Shown here in pieces: positions 1 through 10,400 of a DNA stretch of 64,000 nucleotides. The stretch is from Aurantiochytrium sp. KH105 (lineage: Eukaryota; Sar; Bigyra; Thraustochytrida; Thraustochytriidae). How positions within the stretch are numbered: position 1 is the stretch's first letter; every line of letters starts with the position of its first letter. The stretch lies in the NCBI GenBank assembly GCA_003116975.1, contig BGKB01000071.1, forward strand, positions 186,001 through 250,000. The letters run 5' to 3'. The notes under the pieces are model-generated. The model did not search any database. It worked only from the letters and a program-made list of their open reading frames with translations, and had not been told where the DNA came from. The position numbers and the translations under genes are program-made.

Positions 1-3000
1 GACCTGCTGCTCGAGGCCAGCAGCGGCGAGGAGGATGCCGCGGATCTCGCCTCCGCGGCCTCGGGCGCCGCGAGCGACGACCTCGCCGCCACGGCCTCGC
101 CGGCGGCAGCGGCGTCGACGACCTCGCCGCCGCTTCTGGCCGGGAACGCCGCCGCCGGTGCTGTAGCCGAGAGCGACGAAGACCGGGCGGGGACTCCCGG
201 GCTCGAAGCAGCGGCGACGACGGCGCACGCAGGCAAGGTCAAGGACGAAGACGAGGCCGGCCAAAACGAGAACGCGCCAAGGCCACGGCGACTCGCGCCC
301 CCGCCTACTGTCGAAGATCTCCTCGCCGAGAGCGACGATGACGCCGCAGAGGACATGAGCGGAGGTGACATCGATGCCCTGCTTGCAGAGGACGACGAAG
401 ACGACCACGAAAAGGACGTTCTCGGCGACATTCGCAGCAGCAGCAACAATGACGACAAGGGAAAAGAAGAGATTTCATCTCAAGAACTGAATGGCGTAAA
501 AGGTGATGAAGTTGAGGTTCTTGGCAACAACAACAATGAAAATGAGGAAGATGACGCTTCGGGTGACGTGCCTCCATCGACCGCTGCCAAACAAGATGGT
601 GATTCTGGCTCGATTTCCTCGGTCGCCCAAGACAAGACCCATTCACCACACACAGCGCGAAAGACAGAGCACGAAACCCTAGACAGTGGCCAAAAGGGAC
701 ATGATGAAAGTGTTCGCAACGTCAAGGACGACATGCAAGATTCGTCATCCTCCCGCTCCGCGTCGGCGGCAAGCAAACGGATCCAACGGCTCACGAGCTA
801 CACAAACGTTGGAAACCGTGAAATTTCCGCTCCCCTTCATGAAATCCGTGCCAAGTTTCGCGCCCGAACAGAGGCCAACTTTGCCTCCGCCAAGGGCATT
901 GACGCCAATGTGCAATTTGCTCAGGTTGTCAGCCTCGACGTCATGGACAACATCACCGCTGATCTAGAACGGAACGCCCAGTTCGAGCAGCACGGACCCG
1001 GCCTGCCGACGTCAATTGCAGTCCTTGGCTCCAACATCATCATTGGTACTTCGCGTTCACTAATGCTTGTCTTTGATGCCGAGCAAAGATGCACGCGCGT
1101 GCTCTGCGGTGGGCGTCCATTCGACAAGCTCGAAGCAGCTCTTCGCTTCAGTCTCACCTCCGACGCAAATCACGGACCCGTGAGCTCTATCGACGCAGCC
1201 GTCTCGGGCGCGAATAGCCACAACCTTTTGGCCGTCGGTTTCGCGCGAGGGCGAGTGGAAATCTGGGATCTCACACGCTTCGCGCTTTTGCGCCATGTGG
1301 CGGAAGCCAGCGGACCTAGTGCACATTCGTGCGCTATTTGCTCAATTCGTTTCGTCGGCACCGGCGGACCCAAGAGTAATCGCTTTGACCTCGGCTCAGG
1401 GTCTGCGGCGCCTCGCAAACCATACGCGACCATTGTGAGCGCAGACACGAGCGGCGTAGTCAATATGAGCATCGTGTCCAAGACGCTCATGATGTTTTCA
1501 CTAGAAACGAAGTGTCTTCTTGATGGCGCTGCGGGGCAGATCGTTTCAATGGCAGCCATTGAAACCCTCAATCTCGTTGCCATCACCTCTTCCCGCGACA
1601 CGTTCGTTGTCTCGCTCGACAATAATACTGCCAAAATTGTACATCGGTGGCCCGTAGCAGCAGGCCAGGAAGCCGCCCAAAAAGAGGCCGCTGCAAATGG
1701 CATCTTGCCGCGCCTTTCCTGGGGCCACGCGAGGCTCGCCGACGACTTCTCGCGCCAAAAGTCGCCTCACATTCTCGCGCGCGCCGAGGGCAATATAGTA
1801 CGCTTTTTGCGCTGCGATGTAGCGATTGATCGCAAGTCACGAAAACGACATCAGCGCGTCGACCTCTCGCGCGAGACGTATCAAGACAAGGCAGCGCAAA
1901 GCTTTGTGGCGCTCGAATGGCTGAGCGAGACGCTCCTCGCCTTGCTTACATCAGACTATGACCTCTGTATTCTCGACGTTTCAGGCATGGCCGTCGTCGA
2001 GCGGACGAGCGTGCGCAACGTGGAGCTCGTGTGGACCGCGTTCAGCGCGCGCGACTTTTCGTTTCAGAATAGCGTGCGCGCTAATGGGTCAGAGCTCTAT
2101 CTGCTCGGCATTCGCCAGCTTAGTTTAGCGTCTGTGCAATCCTGGATGCAGCGCGTCGAGGTCCTCATTGCGCACAATGGCTGGCTCGAAGCTCTGGCCC
2201 TCGCACTTGATCATTATCAGCTCACCAACCACAGAGACACAGGCCAACTCGTCGACCTTGTCATGCGTTTTGTGTCAACGGCCGCAGGGACGCCCGTGTT
2301 GGGAGATCCGCAAAGCGTCGCAGCCTGCATTGAATTCTGCGTCGAAATCGAAAAGACTGACTTTCTCTTTGACACCGTGTACAATGTATTTGTGCAGTGC
2401 GGCCAGCAAAGTGTCTTTTTGCGTCTCATGGAGCCCTATATTCTCAACAGACTGCTCACCGTCGTGCGCCCTTCGGTACTGCAGGACTTTGTTCACGAAT
2501 ACATGCAAAAGGACCAAGCCGACCGGCTCGAACAATGCATTCTGCATCTCACGCCCGACACAATTCGCACGGATCTTCACACCCTGGTCAGCGTCTGCAA
2601 GGCAAACGGCCTGCTTTCCGGTCTTGTATACCTCTACACAGCCGGCCTTAATGACTTTGAAACGCCGGCGCGTTCGCTACTGGAAATGGGCGAGGTCGAG
2701 CGCCTCCTGGCGTACATGGAGACGTCTTTTCACGGACTTTCCTACCCGTTTGGCTTTCCCATGGAGCCTGGTGCGACGGCCTTTGTTCGCGTGACGCTCT
2801 TGGGCTTCCTCATTGAGAACATTAAGCCGATGGCACGCGCTCTCGTACTGAATGACAAGGACGTCACCGATCTCTTTGCGCTCTGTCGCGCCGGCCTCGG
2901 ACCCACACAGGACGAGTGGGAGCTCCGCGTGGTCGAGGCCGTTCGCACTCTTGACATGTCCGAGGCAGTGGCACTCTGCTCGGATCGACTGCTCGAGCAC

Positions 3001-4350
3001 TCGGTGCCTGGTCTGCGCGATGCTGATCTCGTCGATCAGGTTTTGCAGCGGATTATTCTTGATACCAAGAATCAGGGCGAGCTCGTACAGGTTCTGAAAC
3101 ACTGCAATGGAGACCTGTACGACGTCAAGCGACTTACGGAGCAGCTTCGAGCCTTTGGCTGGAACCGCGCGCTTAGAACCTTGCACGAGAACGCGCTTGA
3201 GGCGGCAATTGCAGACGGTCAAAACCCCGCGCGCATACAGTCCGTCTACGAGCAGATTATCCGCGTCAGTGAGACGCCAGCTGCCTTTATTCACTCGCAG
3301 CTTTTGCGCTACCACGATGCTCTCGTCGTGCGGGAGGCGCTCGAGGAAGCCGTCAAAGCAAACCTTGCTTCTCTTCTTGCGAACGGCGACGAGCGCGACC
3401 TTGCTGCGCAAGTCATTGTTCGGGTCGTTGCGCGCGCACGCGAGCTCGATGCGTTCCCGGAGCTGCAATTCCTGCACATGAAAAATGCATACCTGACCAG
3501 CTCCCTCGGCATTGACCCCGGATCCTCTGGATCCTATGGTTTTGACGAAGGCCTCGAAGACACCGCGGCAAGAGAGGCAAGCGTGGTTCGCTTTGTGGAG
3601 CTGCTTTGTCGCTTCGAGCCCGATGAGGTCCTTCGCTTCGTGCGTGACAGAGATGGGCTTTTCCCGCTCGACACCGTATTGGAAATATGCAAGGAGCACA
3701 AGGTAAGGGACGCTGCGGCATTCTTGCTTGAGCGGACCGGGGATACGACGGGTGCCTTGCACACCATATTGGCCTCTCTTGGCGACGCGGATGTACATGC
3801 TTCTCTCGAGAGCACCCGTGCGGTGGCACTCGCTGCCGTGCAGCTTTGCGAGCGTAATTCGCTCACAGACCTGGATGAGCACAATGCCGAGCGTCTTTGG
3901 TTTGCGCTTCTTGACGCCGTGGCCAAACTGCCCGAAACGAGCGCCGCACAAGCTTCGAATAATACGGCGGTGCTTCGTCAAGTATTGGATGCCATGATGA
4001 CCCGTGTTGAGTCAGAAACGATCCTCAGCAACATCAAGGCAGATTCGTTCGGACAAATTCGCCACACTGTAAAGTGCATGGTGGATGCTCGGGTCTACGA
4101 GAAGCAGATACTTATTGCTGCACGCAGTCTTGCGTCCAAAGACCTCGTCAATCTTGTACGCGCCAAGCATGGGACGCTGGCCAAGGCTTCTACTCGTGTT
4201 TACACGCGTCGCGGGGTCGGGACAGGAGGCACGCGAGATAAGCGAAGTGCCGTTTGGTCTGCATCTTCGCGCGCACGTGCCACACAGCCCTCTTGGGACC
4301 AACAAATATCTGATCTCTTGCCTTCCAAGCTCAAGATCGACCCTGACTAA
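1..4350 (+). CDS. VPS8: VPS8-like CORVET tethering subunit (5' partial)
   Basis: The frame is open from base 1, so the true start lies upstream; the first ATG inside the window is at 355. The N-terminal part is acidic and low complexity, with two copies of a DLLAE/ALLAE element. Then come WD40-like beta-propeller segments (for example GFARGRVEIWDL near 1240-1270) and a long alpha-solenoid. The hinge region near 1900-2210, with LEWLSETLLALL followed by WMQRVEVLIAHNGWLEALALALDHY, is typical of VPS8, the subunit of the endosomal CORVET tether that acts with Rab5. Family members usually end in a RING finger; here the chain ends in a basic, Ser/Arg-rich tail with no cysteine pairs. It converges with the APC1 gene, 114 bp away. 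Identification rests on remembered family motifs; other WD40-solenoid trafficking proteins such as VPS41 are less likely. Confidence 0.85.
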   Translation, partial: DLLLEASSGEEDAADLASAASGAASDDLAATASPAAAASTTSPPLLAGNAAAGAVAESDEDRAGTPGLEAAATTAHAGKVKDEDEAGQNENAPRPRRLAPPPTVEDLLAESDDDAAEDMSGGDIDALLAEDDEDDHEKDVLGDIRSSSNNDDKGKEEISSQELNGVKGDEVEVLGNNNNENEEDDASGDVPPSTAAKQDGDSGSISSVAQDKTHSPHTARKTEHETLDSGQKGHDESVRNVKDDMQDSSSSRSASAASKRIQRLTSYTNVGNREISAPLHEIRAKFRARTEANFASAKGIDANVQFAQVVSLDVMDNITADLERNAQFEQHGPGLPTSIAVLGSNIIIGTSRSLMLVFDAEQRCTRVLCGGRPFDKLEAALRFSLTSDANHGPVSSIDAAVSGANSHNLLAVGFARGRVEIWDLTRFALLRHVAEASGPSAHSCAICSIRFVGTGGPKSNRFDLGSGSAAPRKPYATIVSADTSGVVNMSIVSKTLMMFSLETKCLLDGAAGQIVSMAAIETLNLVAITSSRDTFVVSLDNNTAKIVHRWPVAAGQEAAQKEAAANGILPRLSWGHARLADDFSRQKSPHILARAEGNIVRFLRCDVAIDRKSRKRHQRVDLSRETYQDKAAQSFVALEWLSETLLALLTSDYDLCILDVSGMAVVERTSVRNVELVWTAFSARDFSFQNSVRANGSELYLLGIRQLSLASVQSWMQRVEVLIAHNGWLEALALALDHYQLTNHRDTGQLVDLVMRFVSTAAGTPVLGDPQSVAACIEFCVEIEKTDFLFDTVYNVFVQCGQQSVFLRLMEPYILNRLLTVVRPSVLQDFVHEYMQKDQADRLEQCILHLTPDTIRTDLHTLVSVCKANGLLSGLVYLYTAGLNDFETPARSLLEMGEVERLLAYMETSFHGLSYPFGFPMEPGATAFVRVTLLGFLIENIKPMARALVLNDKDVTDLFALCRAGLGPTQDEWELRVVEAVRTLDMSEAVALCSDRLLEHSVPGLRDADLVDQVLQRIILDTKNQGELVQVLKHCNGDLYDVKRLTEQLRAFGWNRALRTLHENALEAAIADGQNPARIQSVYEQIIRVSETPAAFIHSQLLRYHDALVVREALEEAVKANLASLLANGDERDLAAQVIVRVVARARELDAFPELQFLHMKNAYLTSSLGIDPGSSGSYGFDEGLEDTAAREASVVRFVELLCRFEPDEVLRFVRDRDGLFPLDTVLEICKEHKVRDAAAFLLERTGDTTGALHTILASLGDADVHASLESTRAVALAAVQLCERNSLTDLDEHNAERLWFALLDAVAKLPETSAAQASNNTAVLRQVLDAMMTRVESETILSNIKADSFGQIRHTVKCMVDARVYEKQILIAARSLASKDLVNLVRAKHGTLAKASTRVYTRRGVGTGGTRDKRSAVWSASSRARATQPSWDQQISDLLPSKLKIDPD

Positions 4351-4464
4351 GCAGATATAACAATGATTTCCATTGACTTTATAATCCTTTTTGCTCAATG
4401 CGCAAGTCTCTGGTAACATACCATAATCTCTCCATGTTTACGTTTCTGGGCCGATGTAGATAAT

Positions 4465-7400
4465 CTATCTGCTTGCTCCCATGGCTATGGCCATCTTAAG
4501 AAGAGCGCTTGGTCGCAAAACTCCTGCATGCTGCGCCATAAATACTGGTAAACTCTCCATCGAGAGCCTTGACAAATCCATGGATGCCAGCACGCCGGCA
4601 TCGGGAATGCCATGAAAGTGCAAGTATGCCGCGAAGAGAACTTCATAGTTGGCGTGTCCGCTTCTTTGCGCCAGAGCGTCCTGTTCAACGGACGCAGTCT
4701 GCCCTCCTGCTTGATGGTCTGCAATAGCAGCGGCCAACAAAGCCCGCGGAGGGAACTCAAGACGCTGCAGATAATCGCGCAAAAGCCCAGGTGCTGCGTC
4801 GAACCCACGAAATGCCGCACGAAAATTGTCCTCCAAGGACACTAAAAAGGCATAGTCCACCAAGGGCTGTTCTTCAGGTTTGGCAGCTTGCGTCTGCTTG
4901 CGCATGCTCTCGTCTGCATAAAAGGCCATAAGCACCTTGAGGTTGCGCAAATGGAACGAGTGACTACTTCGCTGGAAGGCACGCCCAGTCTGATGCAGAT
5001 TAATCATGTCATTGAGCATCTCGGGCTTTTCATGCGTGAGGCACTCGTACAGCGTTGTCGTGCAAAACTCGACAAATTCGCGTTCCTGGTCGTCGACGCC
5101 AGCCGGCACCGCGCCGCAAAAGTGTTTCGCAAATGCAAGAACGTGCGGGTCTGCTGTGAAGGCTCGCATGAAATCAGACGAATGGGTATCGAGACCAGAC
5201 TTGGATTGCATCAGCTTGAGACGCGGCCTGGCCAACAATGAAGACACACCCTGCGGATCCTCAAGGTAGCTAAGGTGGCCGACCTTGCGCTTGACGCAAA
5301 TCACGCGGTAGGCGCTAAGGGCAAGCTTTTGAGCAACATTTTGCTCGCCGTCAAGAGCGATATTCATGGGCCAGTATCTCGGCGATGCGATCCTGATTGA
5401 CGAGATCCACGCGAGTGGTGGCAATAGGCAAGGCGCCACCATATCAACGACTGTGGCCTTGCTCTGCAACGCCCGTGCCACTTGCCGCGGCAACAGACAC
5501 TCTTCGCCTCTAAAGGCGACTCCTGCGATGCCTTCGCCTCGTGTGGCGGCCTTGTCGTTGTAATAGTGCGCAGCATCCTCACGTAATGTGACCTTGATGG
5601 GCAGATAACACGGCGAACGTGTGTCGATGTCGTACGCGTCGAGGCAGCGTTCTTCGGCCGCGAGCACGTACAAGTGCCGCAAGGCCTGCAAATGATACTG
5701 GTTGTCGAACGTATGGAGAGGGTAGCGCGGGAAAAAGGAGGTCAGAAGGGCCGCAATTGAGGCGTTGTCGTTGTTGAAGGACATGCGCCCACCACCGAGA
5801 AAAAGAATTCCAATCGCCGCGCCGATGCACATGTGATTTCCAAAGCGAACGGTTTCATCGGTCTTGAAGCGCAGGGCGCGCAGAATTCGAAGCGTTTCGA
5901 GATCTCCTGTTCCCGCCATGACGAGGGCAAGCGACACTGCACACGTGCCAAGGCAAAGCTCCAAGGTGCTGCGATCCGGCCTTTGGGGGACGTGAGGATC
6001 GTCGCTCTCGCAGGTGCGCAAGTGCGCAAAGTGCCGTACAAATCGAAGAATCGTTTGCTGCGCTGCGCGCAAGCCTGTGCCCACAAAACGCAGGCCAAGA
6101 GCAAAACATGCACCCGCAACAATGTTGGCATGGGCGAGCCGCACGGCGTCCTCATCAACTGGAACGCCCGTGTTGCGCCGCGGCTTGCCGTCACTGTCCT
6201 CATCCACAGAAGACTTGCGTGAATTGACCGACATCATTGAATTTCCGCGGCGTCGCAAACGTGCAATGGGATTCGAAAACGTGCGACGAGGTCCCACGGC
6301 ATCGTGGCTCTGTGAGCGAGGACGGTTTGCCCCTCGTCCTCGAGAAGGGCTTGGTGTGGCGGCGCTTTGACGCATAGGCGGAGCAGGGAGCGCTTCCTCC
6401 TCATCATCATTGCCGTCGTCCCCGCTTGCGCTCGTTCGACGCCCTTCACCATGGTCCGCATCGCCCATGTCCTCGTCGCTTTCTTCACCCGGAGGCGGCG
6501 AGACAATCTCGTACTCGAGGTTGTCGTCCGCGTCTTCCTGCGGGGCATGCCGTGCTCCTGCAAGTCCAGCCGCGCGAATCGAGGCCGCCGTGCTTCCACC
6601 GCCCAAAAGCCGCTCAAACGAGAATCGAATCGCAGGGGGGACCTGGCCCAGCGCCCACGCCTCCGTTGGTTCGACCGCGTCCCAAAGAACAAGACTGCGC
6701 GCCACCACGCGAAGCATGAGAAGATCGGGTCGAACATAATCGAGCAAAAAGTGCGTGTCCGGAATGGCGAGGCGTGCCGCCACGGATTCGTTGCCGCTCT
6801 TCAGATACATCATAGCAAGCGCGAGAGTGGCTCCCGGGGAAGTCACATTCACATTCACATAGGGGCCCTCGTTGACCCTTGAGCACTTGCTCGGGTCTGA
6901 GCCGCCCCCCGCACGTTGCGCAGCGGCAAAATCGGGGTCCAGGCCGCCCACCATGTACCTGTGAAGCCTGTCCTCGAGACCGAGATCTGCGAGGCCAGAG
7001 AGTCCCCGCTCGCGTGCGCCAAAGCCGAGCGTAACAAAGCCCAAGGCAAGGCCAGCTGCCAGCGAGTAGCTTTCGCGGTCCTCACAGCGGTCGGAATTGG
7101 GACGCCGGCCAATTTCTGCGAGCAAGAACTCTGTCATGAGGCGATGCGCGGTACCTTGATACAACAGTCCAATGCCAATGAGAGCTGATGTTTGTACTGT
7201 AGGAGGAACTTCCATATCCGAGAATGCAGCTGGAAGGAGCGATGGAATGTGCAAACAGAGCATCTTGGACACAGTTGGGGCCATCGTGCCGCGCTTTGCG
7301 GCGCTGAGGCCAAGCATGATGGCCACAGTGGTCTCATCGTGTCCCTGAGCAAGATACTCGTATATATCAGCCATGGTCAGCGCTGCCAAATGACCATGCA

Positions 7401-10400
7401 GTCCGAGCGCGAGAAGGTAGCCTGCGTGCGTTGCGTTCGGTGTCTCGGGTCGGTTGTACGCGATCCAAGTGCGAGTCAACGGGGTCACTTGGCGGCCTGC
7501 CGCAAGACGAAGCCCTGCTGCGCATCCATTATGAAATTGCGGCCAGCTCATGAGCTCCTCGACGTTGCTAACGTTCGTAAAGTCGAGCTTGACGACGGCG
7601 TTGTTCGGCGGGATCTTACCCGCCAATGTAAGGACGGGAATGTCCACGGTGTCCGTGAGAAGTGGACGAACGGTTCCCAGCGTGATCATACCGCGCCCAA
7701 CAGGCAAAGCCATGATGCGACGCGACAGCAGCAAGAGTTTGGCCTGCTGTGCTGCCACCAGCTCGTGATCAGAAGTCTCCGGTTTGCGCTCAACAGCAAG
7801 TCGCACCGGTTTCGAAGACCGCAGCAGCTTACAAACTTCCACAATGCGCCGATCGCTGCCAAAGCGCAAGCTGCTCATTCGTTGCAGCAGGCCGAATCCA
7901 GAAGGGTCGTCGGCCCTGCCCGTGCTACCACCGCGCCCGGATCCCGTAGCACGAGATGCACCGCCTGCACCAGCGGATGCACCCATGCCGCCCATGCCAG
8001 AACCCGCGACTCCAGCACCGTTTGAGGCCCCGGACTTGGCCCCATCGAGGCCGCCTTCGTCCTCGAAACCAAAAATGTCTGCGCCGTGGGATCCGGCACT
8101 GACCTCGGCAGACGCGCTTGCGCTCAGACGCGCAAAGTCGGCGATGGAGAGTAGCTTGCGTGTTGCGGTCGTCACTTGACTGCGCTGTTGTTGTTGCTGC
8201 TGACGCAGCAAGGACTGATCCAGAATCCCATCTCGACCGAGACGACGGTCCATGGCTCCGCCTCCACCCCACAGAATGTCCTCCGCAACTTGAGTCGCCA
8301 AGCCTTGACCTGACGCAATACGCCGCCATACGGGTGTTACGGCAGTAGTAACGGTGCTGAGCGAAGCCTCGCTAAGACGGCGGCGACGTCGCAATTTACT
8401 CGAGCGTCTAAAACTGCTTCCTGCCGAGTGAATGGAACTCACGTAAGGCGTCGAGGAAGATCGGGCTAGGGAAGCGGCATGTGCCTTGCTACTACTACCT
8501 TGCACGCCGCCAGGCGTGCGAAACGCGTTTCCGCTTTCCGAAGATTGAGAAGATGCAGGCAGCTGGGACGGCGGGCCAGATCCGAGTCCATCGTCGCCCG
8601 CGGCCTCGAGGCGATCAGCAATTCTTCGCAATTGCTTTCGCATAAAAACGGGTATGAGCGTCGGTGGTGGCGCTAGAGCGAGAGCTGCCATGTCCTCACG
8701 GCCCACCAAGACATACGCATCTGCAGGCCAGCGCCCGGAAGGGTTTGAGCGACAGTGATGAAGCGCCTCGCGAAGTGGGATGCTGAGCCCAAAGCTAAGC
8801 GTCTCGAGGTCTTGGAGTGTAAAGTTGAACCACACCATACCAAGAACGGTGCGCTCCGCAGCGTTGCGAGCTTCGTAGCCATGTACGCTCATCCAATGCC
8901 CAAGAGAGCCGTCCATGGCCACAATAGCTGACATGACGGGTGACTTGCTTGCGGCGCGAGGCATCTTGCGGTCCTTGCTGAGACGGAACTCGAGCGGGTC
9001 CGAGGTTGCCTCATCCCCCGTCCCACCAGCAAGCAAGTCGTAAAAGCAGCAGATTTGCTGCGTCCGAAAGCAGGAGTCGAGTTCTGGAAATGGTCGCAGG
9101 GTGGCCATGTCTGCGCTCGTAAAAGTGGAGTGTGCAGACGGACGCGCTGGTGTTGCCGTCCGGTCGCCTCCTCGCTCTCCCGAGCACGATGGAGGATCTT
9201 GCCCATTTCCGCGGAAAGACCCGGCGCTGGAACCCATGTACGCCACACCTGGGGGCTTTATAGCGCGATAGGATCCGGAGGCGCGTTGCGCGCGTAGCGT
9301 GAGCCACGCGAAAACGTCGGGCGCAGAAGACGTTGTGTGCAGATTAAGGCGCGCCTCGCTGGGCATTGCTGGTAGAGGAATGGGGCTTTCGACACCAAGG
9401 TCTCGGGCGTAGTGATCAAGATATCGGGCAGCGCTCGAGGTGGTCAACGTAGACTTGACAATGCCCGACAGCAGACCCGCCATGGGACGCACCATTCCCC
9501 ACGTTAGCGTAGATAGTTTCATGTCCTCATAAACGAGGTGGAGACAGAGCAAAAGGACTCGAGCATAACGCTCAAAGGGTTCTGGTGCCGCCATGGCTGC
9601 TTTGGCATACGAGGACGAGACTTCGAGGAGGGAAACATACCATGCGATGTCTTCTGTCTCGCTCGGTTGCGGTGACTCATCGAATGGCAGAACGCCCTGG
9701 TTTTCTTGAGCATACTCGCAGTGAAAATCAGTGGCCATCATAAGCGCAAAAGCTGAAGAAGTATTGCCATGGTCGTCGTTTTCGTCATTTTCGTTGTCCG
9801 TCATGAGAGAGGAAGAAGGCGTTTTGGATGTCTGCCCGGCTGGCAGGCTCTCCTGGATGAGTGATGCTATGACAATGATGAAGGCAGCCCATTCGAGATC
9901 GACCGCTTTACCTGTCTTGGCAAGGCCCTGAACGCCCACGAGCACTGAGGCGGCTCGTTCGAGGCGGGGATCCTCGCCGTTACACAACAAGTCATACCAG
10001 TACGAGGTCTCCACGCGAATACGCAAGGCAACGCGAGCAGGTAGCGCCCGGTCGAGGCCCTCCAGACAAGGGCGAACGAGCCTCGAGGAAAAGGCCATTG
10101 CCGTCATGGCGCGAAGCACGTAGCCATTGTCGAGTACCAGATTCACACGGTTCGAGACGGCACGTTCGAGGCGAATGACTTGTCCAGTGCCCTGCGGCCG
10201 TTTGTTAATTGCCAAGGCAGCACGTCGCCGAGCCGCGACGCTCTGCCCTGTCGAAGGCGAGGGCAACGGGGGCACAAGCTCTGTCGCGAGCTCTATTGAA
10301 CAGAGAGAGGATGCGCCGCGAAAGAGCTGGAGCTTGCCGTCCAGTCCAAGCACCAAGAGATCGAGACAGTTTGCATTTCCGGAGGCCATGACAGGCTGTG

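Noticed and set aside
2677..3981. 434-codon open frame on the minus strand
   Set aside because: It is antisense to VPS8 and shows no motif.
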